A stretch of 64,000 bases of DNA from Psilocybe azurescens. Its lineage: Eukaryota > Basidiomycota > Agaricomycetes > Agaricales > Agrocybaceae. Each line of letters begins with the position of its first letter. Position 1 is the first letter of the stretch. Both the position numbers and the translations under genes were made by a program. Location of the stretch: NCBI GenBank assembly GCA_023853785.1, contig JAJIRX010001025.1, forward strand, positions 1 to 64,000. Reading direction: 5' to 3'. Below the pieces are notes generated by a model. The model searched no databases, had not been told where the DNA came from, and saw only the letters and a program-made list of their open reading frames with translations. This document shows, piece after piece, positions 12,808 to 23,129 of this stretch.

Positions 12808-12967
12808 GGTGGTTGCAAAGAAAACTAGGGTAACGTGACGAGTGGCGTCACCGTCACGGGTGTCACCGTCCTTCTAGGAGTAGCCGGGCGTGCGCAAGCC
12901 GTTCAGGTTCCCGAACTTGTTATCGACCTACCGCCACTACCACCACAAACAACTCGAATTTGCAAAT
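12808..12967. promoter_or_regulatory. Bidirectional promoter between ATP14 and IATP1
   Basis: The 160 bp between two divergent start codons must hold both promoters and both 5' UTRs. It contains a cluster GTGACG-N5-CGTCACC-GTCACGG-GTGTCACC around 12833-12870, alternating TGACG/CGTCA half-sites of the kind bound by bZIP factors. The binding factor is inferred, not shown. The right part of the cluster (GTGTCACCGTCCTTCTAGG) is repeated at the junctions ahead of IATP2 (about 14402) and the IATP pseudogene. Confidence 0.5.
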
Positions 12968-13527
12968 ATGCTCTCCGCTGCTCGTCGTCTCCCCCGCGCT
13001 GTTGGTGTCTCTGCGAGACTGTACACCACTGGACGCACTGAGGGCTCTGTCGCTCAGTCAAAGGGGTTCAAGTACGTGGCTGCGCTACGCGTGTTTACCC
13101 GATGTCTCTGATGTCTTCCCTACTTTTTTTCTTTTCGTCTTTTGGCGTTTACAGTAAGAAGGAGAAGGCTCATGAAGGTGCGTGTTTGCGTGTTATATGT
13201 ATGCTATCATAGCGTTCTCTGTTGTCTGACTCTGGCGCGCTCGCTCTCTTTCTTTGCAGATCAATTCGTCCATGCTCATGAGATGGAGCAACTCGCTAAG
13301 TTGAGAGCACAGGTGCGGACTTTGCCGTTGTAAGGTTTGTGTTTGGTTTAACGTTGCTGACATTTTCGCTATGTAGATCGAGGCGAAGAAGGATGAGCTT
13401 GTTAGTCCCTACCCTACCTATCCTATCCTATATCGACGTCTGATGCTTATATACCTTGCTACCTCCACAGTCCGAGCTGCAAAAGGACGCCGACGCTATC
13501 ACTAACAAGGCGACGCCCAAAGCATAA
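12968..13527 (+). CDS. INH1: Mitochondrial ATP synthase inhibitor (IF1/INH1 family), copy 1
   Basis: This protein blocks ATP hydrolysis by the F1 sector when the membrane potential collapses. Five exons give about 86 residues: presequence MLSAARRLPRAVGVSARLY, then GFNKKEKAHEDQF (the inhibitory F-x-K-x-E-K-A-x-E-D core), then a helix HEMEQLAKLRAQIEAKKDEL that would form the antiparallel dimer, ending NKATPKA. Intron borders are GTACGT..CAG, GTGCGT..CAG, GTGCGG..TAG and GTTAGT..CAG. Its position opposite ATP14 suggests co-expression with the enzyme it regulates. No lesion is visible. Confidence 0.88.
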
Positions 13528-13904
13528 ATCATAAATCGTAAATCATGCACATTGTACATGGATCATGTAGGTCAGTTCCGCGTCCGTCTCTGGAGACATT
13601 GGACAGTTAGCTGATGGAACCTGTTGCAGTCGTCTTTTCGTGGTTTTTTTCTTCTTGTCAAATGCATATTTTCTTATAACAATGAATTCTGAATGAACCC
13701 AAACTCGAGGCTTCATCTCATTCTACCTTCTTCTCTTCGCGCCGTCGTGCGGAACGAGCTGTATGAGGATGTTGTGATAGAATCATACCGCATATTGAAT
13801 GTCATAGCGGAGTCGAGACACACATCCTAGAATCTTAATGCCGATTCTATGCGCTATGGACCAGGAACCTCAACATTTGCCTCGACCATGTGTATGTCGA
13901 TCGA
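13528..13904. repeat. IATP1 3' flank, shared with copies 2 and 3
   Basis: The 3' flank (GGAGACATTGGACAGTTAGCTG..., AATCTTAATGCCGATTCTAT) is repeated behind IATP2 at 15080-15360 and, decayed, behind the third copy at 27300-28070. After CCGATTCTAT the flank joins sequence upstream of the F-box fragment here, but OYE-side sequence (CGATAAAACT) in copy 2. This marks a duplication or deletion breakpoint. Confidence 0.6.
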
Positions 13905-14405
13905 GGCTTGAGCTATGTTTGGAACTCGAGGAAGTGTAGGTCACCGGGACATCTGCTTTTGGGTTTAAGTTCCGACTTTCGATTTTGAGTTCTTGATAAG
14001 ACTACGGCAGGATGCGTCGGCTACATTCACAGTTTCTCGGTCACGGGGCCCAATGTCTACCTCAAACTTGCCTCGAACCACAGCGTTTGCATTTGCGTTC
14101 AAGTTGCCATCGCTGTCAAATCGCTGTCAACCTTTTCATTTCGCTCATATTTCTTCTTCGTACTTGAGTACTGCATCAGAAATCCCCCATACTAAGTTCG
14201 AGAGTAGAGCTGAGATCAACAAGCTGGTGACCCCGAGTCCCCCTAAAATGTCTGATCTTGCTGCTACTCCCCCAGTCCCAGTCCCAGTCCCAGCGCTAGC
14301 GCTAGTACACCGAGCACAGGCAGCAACACACCAGGCACCACCACCGCCACCGACACCGCCACCGCCACTGCTCGTTCCGGACCTCATCTTCCGAATCTCA
14401 CTGGT
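13905..14405 (+). pseudogene. 5' fragment of the F-box gene, copy 1 (truncated, fused to IATP2 promoter)
   Basis: The region from GAGCTATGTTTGGAACTCGAGG through ATG (14248) to ...CTTCCGAATCTC matches upstream and first-exon sequence of the full F-box gene (34795-35515). The match stops in the middle of the F-box and continues directly into the IATP upstream sequence GTGTCACCGTCCTTCTAGG. The CCCAGT repeat is read here as Pro-Val, against Ser-Pro in the full gene, so the frame is also shifted. It cannot make an F-box protein. Confidence 0.8.
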
Positions 14406-14541
14406 GTCACCGTCCTTCTAGGCTCGTTTGAGGAGAGGTCTTAAGCTCTTAAGCCGGGCGTGCGCAAGCTGTTCGGTTTCCCACTTGTTATCGACCTACC
14501 ACCACCACCACCACCACCACAAACAACTCAAATACGCAAAC

Positions 14542-15061
14542 ATGCTCTCTGCTGCCCGTCGTCTCCCCCGCGCTGTCGGCGTCTCTGCGAGACTGTACGC
14601 TACTGGGCCAAGGGGGTTCAGGTACGTGGCTGCGTTACGTGTGTTTGCCCTAATGTCTCTAATGTCTTCCCTACTTTTGACTTGTGCAGTAAGAAGGAGA
14701 AGGCAGAGGAAGGTGTGTTTGCGTGTTGCATGCTGTCCTAACGTTCCCTGTTGTCTGACTCCAGCGCGCTCGCTCGCTCTGTAGATCAATACGCCCGTTC
14801 TCATGAGATGGAGCAGCTCGCTAAATTGAGAGCACAGGTGAGGACTTGTTGTAAGGCTTGTGTTTGGTTTGACTTTGCTGATATTTTCGCTGTGTAGATC
14901 GAGGCAAAGAAGAAGGAGCTGGTTAGTCCCTATGCCGTCCTATCCTATATCAACGTCTGCGTTGAGGCGATTTCTGATGCTTATATACTCTGCTACCTCC
15001 ACAGTCCTCGCTGGAAAAGGACGCCAATGCTATTGACAACAAGACGACGCCTAAGGCATAA
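14542..15061 (+). CDS. Mitochondrial ATP synthase inhibitor, copy 2
   Basis: A paralogue of the inhibitor at 12968, with the same five-exon structure and about 78 residues. It has the same presequence start MLSAARRLPRAVGVSARLY, a deletion shortening the linker (ATGPRGF), core SKKEKAEEDQYA, helix HEMEQLAKLRAQIEAKKKEL and end NKTTPKA. It differs from copy 1 at several positions around the inhibitory core (AEEDQYARS against AHEDQFVHA), so it is not a pure duplicate. All splice borders look intact. It lies behind a chimeric junction with the truncated F-box gene, so its promoter contains only the right part of the ATP14/IATP1 spacer. Confidence 0.85.
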
Positions 15062-15079
15062 ATCATAAATCATGCATAC

Positions 15080-15700
15080 ATGGATCATGTAGGTCAGCTC
15101 CGCGTTCCTCTCTGGAGACATTGGACAGTTAGCTGATGGAACGTGTTACAGTCTTTTCATAGCTTTTCTTGTTGTCGAATGCATATTTCCTTATAACAAT
15201 TAAATGAATTCTGAATGAACCAAACTCTAGGTTTCATCTCATTTTACCTTCTTTTCTTCGCATCGTTGTTCGGAACGAACTGTGCGATGTTGTAATAGAA
15301 TCATGCTGAATGTCATAGCGGAGTCAAGGCATACATCCCTAGAATCTTAACGCCGATTCTATCGATAAAACTAAAAGGAAATCCCCCTTCTTAGGGTTTC
15401 TGCGGGAGAAAGGGGGATGGTTGTTGGATGTTTGCCGCCCTAAGAAACAAGAGGATGCTCATCAATGACTCACGAGAACCATAATGTCAGGGGGAACTGA
15501 ATTGTGATTATGTCTACCTAAGTATACACAGGCTATGTATGACAAAGCCTATATTTTTGAATGAGAAAAAAAACATGGAAGATGGTAAATGAGAACGAGT
15601 ACTGAATTCCGAGAACCAGATAGATGACGAACATGTACTGCCGCATGCCCTCCCATTTGGCAAATGTGCTGAGTACTCATGAGTCGGCGTTCGTTGATCT
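15080..15700. other. Duplicated spacer between IATP2 and OYE1
   Basis: Non-coding. It contains GGAAATCCCCCTTCTTAGGG...CCCTAAGAA inverted motifs and TATGTCTACCTAAGTATACA, all of which recur, decayed, at 28900-29450 in the other duplicate. Confidence 0.5.
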
Positions 15701-16451
15701 TACCTAGAAGAGATGGTGGCTGGTATCAAAGATTTGAGATTATTGAAGGTGGCTACGGCCTGGGTACTGGGCCCAAGTGAGGATGGTCGACTCCAGACAG
15801 ATTTTTGGGGAGGGAGAGAAAAGGATGATACTTCAAGCTTCAAGCTTCAATTGAAGAAGCACTTTGATTCCCTTGAAGTTGGTTTCGTGCTCAGTAGGCG
15901 ATAGAAGGTCAGAGAACTTTGAGGAGCATTTGCCTCGAGGCTCACAAATCTAACGGGGCCACAAATGGCAATTTGTCATACATGAATTCGGTCCTTGTTG
16001 AGGGTTGGCGGATACAACAGAAATGACGGCACATGGCGATGCTGAATAGAGCCCATTCGACACGACAGTGAACAGCAAAATAGAAGAAGGTCGACATCAG
16101 TGTTCTTTCATTGTAAATCTTTGGCAACTCTACGCCTCATAACCGAAGAAATGATCGCACAATGCCGAACCCCAAATAGGCGCCAAATGCTTTACAGTAT
16201 TCAAGAGTCCCAAACTTCCAAGATCCGAATTATGGTTCACGCGCTTTTACTCTCTCAACGTTGCTCCAACATCGACAAATTGGTGTTGTCAAGGACACCA
16301 TGCGAAACCCAAAATTGATTTTCAAGGCAAATATTAACTGGGAAAGTGGCATAAATAAATTTGGAGCTCAGTTTACTATCTAAGTCACTTTGCTCCTTGA
16401 CTGCATCGTCACTGTCCTATTCCACTCCACGACTATCCCAGAAATGGCTCG

Positions 16452-18061
16452 TTATACCGCTGCGGGATAATCTGTATATCCACTGGCATAGTCATCTTGA
16501 CTGGCTGGAGCTTGGAGTAATGGCACCTTAGGAGGGTTGTTCAACGCAATTCCCTGCTCCACACGTTTCGCTAGATCTGGATGGGTAGCCCAATTCAATC
16601 CTATGAAAATGCCGTCGATTTTTCCGGCAGAGATAAGTTCCTCCCCTTCCTCCGGTGTAACATCTGTGTTGAGGAATACTTTTGAGTTTCTAATGTAGGG
16701 ACGATATGCTTCGAGGATGTCATGGTCGGTTCCCCGGAGTGTTCCTAATCGTAGAAATACACAGGTCGCGTCAGACACGTTTCCACTACAGAAAGGTACG
16801 TGCTTCGTCCTACTGACCGTTCAATGCGGCATCCCATACGGCGTTGTAGCGCGCGAGAGCGAAGTACGAAAGGTTTAGCTTATCGGCCTCGCTAATAAAG
16901 TAGGAGAAAGTGTCGAGTGTGTCCTGCAGGGGCATTCTATGAAACTCAGGTAAAGATAAGTGGGGTATATATTCTGCAATATACACTCACCCTAGATCGT
17001 TCAACCCTGCAGCAGGGCTAAGCTTCACCCCTACATCGGGGCCGTAGACGTCTTTCAACGCCTTCAACAACTCGAGGCCGAATCTGGCACGGTTTTCAAT
17101 GCTACCTCCCCATTCGTCGGTGCGTTGGTTGCTATTATAATCAAGGAATTGATGCGGAAGCACACCACTAGAAGCCATTACTAATAGGAAAATTGTTGGC
17201 CATATAGAAGAGACCGAAGAGTGTCTGGCTTAGACATACGTTCAACACCATCGAAGCCCGCTTTTTGGCATTGATGGCGGCATGTACATATTTCCCGATT
17301 AGAACTCGAGGATCGTCTATTGCTGTAGGCTTAACAAAAAGGCGTCAGAGTTTTTGTTCGGTAGTCCTTGGATAGACATACTGTAACAAAGCCAGGTTCT
17401 CCTGGAAGCTGACGAAATTTGCCACCGCGAGCGGCTATCGCAGAGGGTGCATATACAGGCTGTGTATTATGTTCCAATCATGGGTATTGTATCTGAAATC
17501 AACATCTCAATAGAGGACGCACCTCTCCCGCGAGCTTCTGCTCTGGTGTGTCTGGATGAGAAAGCCTTCCGGCTAGACCAACGTTCAATCAATCGAATCT
17601 GGAAAGTTTCCAAAACACATACTATGCCAAAGCTGAAAATCGAAGCTTGGATCAGATCTAGCAGACCAATGACGCCAAACGTGAACGAACCTGGGCGTAT
17701 ATTTTACTGCCTGCACTGTGGACAGCATCCGTGATAATTTTCCAGCCAGCGACATGTTTCTCGTCCCAGAGTCCAGGAGCATTGGGCCATGCGGATCTGA
17801 ATAAAAATAAAAACGACAATTCATGAAGCACACAAGACACGGCAAGTAAAGTCATTGTACTTACCCTTGACGACATATCAGTATGCCTTCTGAAATTATT
17901 AGGCCAGCACCACCAACGGCGCGCTGTACATAATACTCCTTCATAAGTTCAGTAGGATATGTGCCATCGGCACGATTCCTCGTGAGAGCAGACATCCCAA
18001 TGCGGTTCTTCAAGCTGAGACTTCCTACTTGAATCGGTTTGAAGAGATTTTTGGTTGACAT
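16452..18061 (-). CDS. Old yellow enzyme family NADH:flavin oxidoreductase, copy 1 (one frame break)
   Basis: An FMN-dependent TIM-barrel ene-reductase of the fungal OYE/xenobiotic reductase type. Exon 1 begins MSTKNLFKPIQVGSLSLKNR, has the FMN-side SALTRNRADG and ends GLIISEGIL. Further exons give WPNAPGLWDEKHVAGWK, the FMN-binding LWHTGRLSHPD, APSAIAARGGKFRQLPG, DDPRVLIGKYVHAAINA, HQFLDYNSNQRTDEWGGSIENRARF, GVKLSPAAGLND, EAYRPYIRNSKVF-NTDVTPEEGEELISAGKIDG and the terminal GYTDYPAAV. About eight introns. A T run at 17262-17266 leaves the frame one base short just before GFDGVE, and copy 2 shares this. The usual His-x-x-Asn that holds the substrate appears as Met-x-x-Ser (ELMASSGVLPHQF). Activity is therefore doubtful even if expressed. 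Confidence 0.85.
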
Positions 18062-18138
18062 GATGGCAGATACTATTTGACTGTTCTGGATTCTTGAAGG
18101 TGGGGTGTTATTGCTTCGTTGTTCTGAGCGGCAGGTCG

Positions 18139-18145
18139 TTTTATA
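18139..18145 (-). promoter_or_regulatory. TATA box of OYE1
   Basis: TATAAAA on the minus strand about 80 bp ahead of the start codon at 18061. The same box is kept in OYE2 at 33218-33224. Confidence 0.5.
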
Positions 18146-18169
18146 GGTGCATGGTGTTGTAATCCGGGC

Positions 18170-19305
18170 CGTAGTCAATCCTTGAATGTCAATTTCATAT
18201 CCTTATGGAATGAATACAGATCCATACTTGGTCTTAAGCGCAGTTGGTGTTTGTAATCAGCAGTACCGGAGCATTGACACGGATGGACTGTAACAGTGGA
18301 TACAAGACTTGACGGTATGAAAATAGTGATGCTTACTCAAATCATATTACGCATAGATCACGACTGTGTAAAGAGTGGGCGTAAATCCACAACCAAGCAT
18401 GACGCTAAACTGTCACTTTTGTCAGCCTGCTGAAACATGATCCCAATCTCGTACCAATACGATCTACTAATAGTCCTACTAGTCAATTAAATTGCGTTAT
18501 GCAAAAGTGGTAATCGTCACATACTTACTATATACAGATACATCGCTTTAGCTCCTAGATAACGAAATTTGTGACGTGAAAATCTAGCTAGTAAAGCAGC
18601 AGTGCGACATGCGTGCATGTCAATAAGGGGTTTCACGGTAGGCCATTTTCAACTATCCAAAAACAGCTCCCTCCTCTTAGTTTTACATCATTTTTCGTTC
18701 GTTCTTCCTTTTGTTCGCTTTTTGCGCACTCCCACTATCCAGATATTTAAAAAAGAACACACGAAAATGGAGCTGTTCCGGGGCTTTCACGAGGTGCCGT
18801 TTTTTTATGATTTTTTCAATTCAAAAAAGACATTGAAAAATGACTCAAAAACGGCCAGAAAATGTATGACTATGAACGCCATCTGAGCGTCTCAACCGGA
18901 ACGTCTACTGCAGGCTGTGGCAGTGAGTGGCTTGCGGAATCCATATATCAATGTAAGCCCATGCGTCTACGAATCCATCGCCGTTCATTGCAATCTGACC
19001 ACTCATTTGCATCTTTTATGGCTGCCGTCTGACGAGCCTGGTAGCAAATCTTTCCTTTTGTTATAAATGTCGTTGTTTGTTGAAGGAAACGAACGAGGCC
19101 CGAGAGGCGCCTCACCAAAAGCACCGCCGTGCTTGGCATCGGCATATGTACACCGCAGGCGCCCAACGCGTGTGCGCGATCGGAATTTTTTTCCCTTTTG
19201 TGTTTACATTTATTTCTATCTACTAAATTTTCCATACGATAAATTCCCACCCTTCTCATCCAATGCACCTCAGTCGGTTCTTTATCTGACTGAGGTGAGC
19301 ATCCT
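18170..19305. other. Duplicated non-coding flank upstream of OYE1
   Basis: No gene is recognised. Most of it matches 33245-34165, including GACTATGAACGCCATCTGAGCGTCTCAACCGG. From about 19070 to 19300 the two copies diverge. Confidence 0.5.
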
Positions 19306-19545
19306 CCACTATGAGCCCGATTGGTGCAGAACGAAGGGAATGTACATTGTACACACAAGAAATTTACACGTCTACCGCTGATCTAATGGCATTTACATTG
19401 TGTTTGATAAACATTGATGTCTCAGCAGTTTGATATCGGACAAAGAGGCTGGCTCTGTACAGTTTCGTTTTAATTCGACGCCCAACTGAACATCCGTGAT
19501 ATGCAATGGTGTACTCATCTTCAGCACTACCGTGCTTCACTATGA
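19306..19545 (-). repeat. Segment inverted relative to the other duplicate
   Basis: This about 240 bp stretch (landmarks TGTACGTCTACC-like, GTGTTTGATAAACAT, GATATCGGACAAAGAGGCTGG) is the reverse complement of about 34525-34760. The preceding 3.4 kb is in direct orientation. It is bracketed by direct repeats of CACTATGAGCCCGAT at about 19308 and about 19540. Confidence 0.65.
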
Positions 19546-19559
19546 GCCCGATCGGGCCG

Positions 19560-19966
19560 GAAATTCCATTTTTAACCGCCCTTAAGTGTCTGAAACGGGT
19601 ATTTCCGCCCCAAAAGTTGTGAATCTAAAAATGGAGGAATTGCATGCTGAAATTCCGAGTGCCAAAAACGTACATTTAAGGTATGAAATATGGCTCAGGA
19701 GAAAGATTGCGTTTCAGATCGAAAATCCGCCATCATATTCTTACTAAAAACAGTGGAAATTTTATACTTCATGTTAAATTTATGTCCAAAAAGATATTCT
19801 GCCTTTATTCTGCCTAAAGAAGTCTATATTTCATCACTTTTCAATTATAACCTCACAACCGCTGCTCCATTAAATTTAATTTTTGGCACTCTCATAGAGA
19901 CAGCTTATATGCACATTAATTTAAATTATATATATTTTTGTATTCCATGTAAGGGTCAAAATATTA
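19560..19966. other. AT-rich low-CpG stretch left of MITE
   Basis: No gene recognised. The frame at 19690-20085 runs into the MITE terminal repeat and is not credible as a gene. Confidence 0.4.
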
Positions 19967-20466
19967 GGCAGTTTGTGTGGAGCCACGGGAGCCACCCGTG
20001 GCAAAATGTTGATGTGTCATTCCGGCCCGTGGCTTGCTTGTGGCTGGCCTGTGGCTTTGATCGACGATGTTGGCGGGTTTTCTGAGGCGCATATTGCACA
20101 AATATTAGACCCTTTTCATTGTAGTGACTGTACGATGTAAATATTAATCTCCTGCAGGTTCAGGCTGTCATATCTTTGTAAAATTGGTAGAAAATTTGAG
20201 GTAAAAGTAAGCTTAAAAACTAGTCTTTTTGTCAACTTCTCATGTTTAGATTTCTTCACAAACACTTAAGATGGAATGTAGGCATCTCATGGTAACTTTT
20301 AAACTTTTTTTCATCCTTTTGCACATCTTATTATTAGTATTATAGACATATGAAAACTGGTGAAAACAGTCATTTAGCCACAGAAAAGCCACGAGCAAGC
20401 CACAGGCCGGAATGACACATCAACATTTTGCCACCGGTGGCTCCTCGTGGCTCCACACAAACTGCC
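19967..20466. mobile_element. 500-bp MITE with about 95-bp terminal inverted repeats and TA target site
   Basis: The left end GGCAGTTTGTGTGGAGCCACG is matched by the inverted right end, and similarity extends for about 95 bp on each side (AAAATGTTGATGTGTCATTCCGGCC... on both arms). TA dinucleotides stand directly outside both ends (19965-19966 and 20467-20468), as for Tc1/mariner/pogo-type transposition. No transposase is inside. The arms keep CpGs although the surrounding sequence is CpG-poor. Confidence 0.85.
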
Positions 20467-21235
20467 TATTGTAATGAATGTGCCAAAAAGTGTAATATCA
20501 GGCTCTGACATTGCAAAATGGCTTCTTTTTCTCCAGTTTTTTTTTTCATTGTGCATAACAAATAATTTAGTATCTTGCTTATAATTTTTTGAAGCTATAA
20601 GGTGTAAGGAAGGATGGTAAAAATACAGGTGTGACAAGACACTGAAATAGTCAACAAAGATTTTAAACCCCAACATATACATTTAGGCTTCCCTCGGATT
20701 TTAAATATTCATTACAATTCATGTTGATGATTGCAAAATTGTGTGTGACCTGTGTGTGACAACTATTCTAGACACTAGGTCCCTTTCTTTTCCCTGATTC
20801 CTCTCTTTCAATGTCAACTCTTAGAAATAAAAAACATATTATTGTAGCTGAAATGCCAAGCTTTACAATGGTAAACATTTTATAAAAATTAGTGCAGAAC
20901 TCGTAAAGATATGCTTTGGTCTTTAAAAATTTACAAACACTGGGTTAGTGATAGTAACAGGGCATGGGGTGGAATTTCTTATCTTTCTGCAACATTTCTG
21001 CACTTTTGTAAATCCTTTATTTATTACACAATCTCTGCTTGGGCAAGAGCTCCACTATGGTCAATAATAGCCCATTTTCCATGATCATAAACATGACCAA
21101 CAGTACACTGAATAGCATTGAGGTCAACAACCTCAATGGGGCCCATCTTGCTCATAATACTTTATTCCCAAGGTATTTTGACTATCAAGTTTGACAGATC
21201 AAATGGCAGCAAGACACAGTGTGGTCTCATGGCTT
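20467..21235. other. CpG-poor AT-rich sequence without a gene
   Basis: Nothing coding is recognised between the MITE and the solo LTR. CpG is nearly absent. Confidence 0.5.
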
Positions 21236-21659
21236 TGTTATGAACACTTTATTTTTCTTTTGCTTTTGCTTTTCTTTTTCTTTTCTTTTCATTTTTGCAT
21301 ATAAAAACCTTCTTATCACATGATGGACAACATCATGTGATCGTGATATTGACTCGTTCTACTCTGACTCATGTTGTCGACACCATTATGACTCGCTTCC
21401 GTTCTGACTCACGTTCTGACTCACGTTGACGGCACTATAGTGACTCATCCTATGCTTGACTCATACTTGGACTCATTTCATACTATCTTTGTAGATACTC
21501 AAAATGCTTAAATAGCCAGTAGACACTGCTATTGTTCCTTAGCTAGTTCTTGAGAATCTAATCTACTCTTACCCAATACCGGCTTGGAAACTCGCTGTTC
21601 TTGACTACTTGACTGTCGGCTTTATCCATGCACATGAATATAAGCCTGAAGTTGTAACA
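21236..21659 (-). mobile_element. Solo LTR A (424 bp) with GGCTT target duplication
   Basis: The sequence begins TGTTATGAACAC and ends AAGTTGTAACA, with perfect 5-bp flanks GGCTT at 21231-21235 and 21660-21664. It contains a long T/C-rich run near one end and clustered TGACTCG/TGACTCA units (21350-21470). It is related to the solo LTR at 27415-27840 in opposite orientation: both share the pyrimidine/purine run and TAGCTAGTTCTTGAGAATC. No internal element is attached. Confidence 0.85.
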
Positions 21660-21810
21660 GGCTTGTTCCAAGAGTAGCACTGGCTGGAAGAGTTAAAATA
21701 AAGATACAGAGAAGCTGGCCATAGAAATCTTGTTGTTCAAATGCAGGTGTTCAGCTTCGATGACAGGCATGTCTGTTAACAAGAAGTTGGTACTAATTAA
21801 AAAAAAATGA

Positions 21811-22510
21811 TCAACTAATTATAACACATTGTAAATTTATACCTACCTGGCAATAAGTTGCATCATGAGCATCATTTGGTGATTTGACAAGTTCTGATGC
21901 ATGGATGATATCACCTCCTCCAATGTGTTGAACCTTTCCAAATTGTAAGACTTTGGTTTCTGGATTAGGAAGCACTTGGTGAATAGTTTGAATAGGCTTT
22001 TCAAAAAATGTTGCAAGTGCAGCAGATACCTTGTTCCATAAATGAGGTGATAGCATCTCTTGTTGACGTGGTGGTAATAGATGGCTATGATCATCTGTAC
22101 ACAATGAAACAGTCAGTAAAATTCAAGCAAAAAGAGTACATGACACACATTTTCAACATGGAACCCAGCTGCATTATCTTCAAATTTCTTGAATGAGAGC
22201 TCTGAATATAGATCATACATTGATTTGATCTGTATAAGTTGTGCTTGGTCCATAATGAAGTTGTCAATATTGGTGTATGGTGAGCAGTGGTTTTGATGGC
22301 AGGCAATATGTTACCACAGAATTTCTCCATTGGAAAGGCCCAATAAGCCCAAAACTGGACCAGCAACTCTAATTTCTGGACCAATATGAAGTAAACTTTG
22401 AACTGTAAGAAGGCAGAGAGGAAGCCTGGTTTTGGAGTTCCCAATTTCCCATCTTCTCCAGAGTGTTTAATTAGCAATTTATCCAGTTCATTTGATCCTA
22501 TCATCTTCCA
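21811..22510 (-). pseudogene. Decayed CACTA/tnp2-type transposase C-terminal region
   Basis: Two minus-strand blocks resemble the C-terminal part of basidiomycete tnp2/CACTA-like transposases. The upstream block has YFILVQKLELL, then a W-A-F-P-M-E-K-F-C-G-N-I-L-P-A-I-K segment (about 22290-22400). The downstream block has LPPRQQEMLSPHLWNK and VLQFGKVQHIGGGDIIHASE (about 21880-22090). Frames are broken between the blocks. No catalytic residues remain and no terminal repeats were found. Family assignment rests on my recognition of these motifs. Confidence 0.5.
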
Positions 22511-22915
22511 AACTCTTCATTCTTCCTCTACACTTAGATCCTCAACTCTCCATCACTTCCATTGTTCAGGAATATTTTATTCAGCAACCTTGGTCTTGGT
22601 GTCATGTTTATCCATCACTCTAGTCATCCTTTATCTGCAAAAGCCACAAAGCCAGAAGTAAGGCCTGGTGACAGAGTAATGGCTAGAGCAGTCAAAGGTG
22701 ATGATGTAAGCAATATTCTTGGACCACAAAGTCAAACAGAGCAGCAAGGCAGATAAAGGATGACTAGAGTGATGGATGAAGATGACAACAAGACCAAGTT
22801 TGCTGAATAAAATATTCCTGAACAATGGAAGTGATAGAGAGTTGAGGATCTAAGTGTAGAGGAAGAATGAAGAGTTTGGAAGATGATAGGATCAAAATGA
22901 ACTGGATAAATTGCT
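22478..22915. repeat. Long palindrome: about 160-bp arms around a 110-bp loop
   Basis: The arm at about 22478-22640 (AATTTATCCAGTTCATTTGATCC ... CATCCTTTATCTGC) is repeated in inverted orientation at about 22750-22915 with few mismatches. The transcript would fold into a long hairpin. It overlaps the upstream end of the decayed transposase, so it probably arose by inverted duplication in it or is a foldback element. No target duplication was identified. Confidence 0.8.
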
Positions 22916-23129
22916 CTGGGATGCAAGAGTGTGAATGGAGAGTTGTCTGTTCCAACCCTTGAAGGACATCTTGAATAACTGGAATAACTGCTGATTTTTG
23001 TGCTGAATACTGATGATAACTTTCTTGAGTGCCTACTGGAGTGCTGAAACTGAGTGCTGATAACTTGAAAATTTTCTGTGAAGAAAGTTGGGGCTTGTAA
23101 CTTCCTTGCATTCCAAGCAATACTACTAC

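Larger units (their letters stand above)
15700..19070 (+). repeat. Segmental duplication carrying OYE1 (mate at 30790-34165)
   Basis: Direct duplicate of about 3.4 kb, highly similar throughout. It starts near GTCATTGATCTTACCTAGAAGAGATGG and ends near GCTGCCGTCTGACGAGCCTGGTA. Small indels distinguish the two copies. Unlike the adjoining IATP part of the distal copy, both copies retain their CpGs. Confidence 0.85.

Noticed and set aside
19690..20085. 131-codon plus frame across the MITE end
   Set aside because: Runs through non-coding AT-rich sequence into the terminal inverted repeat; no coding signature.
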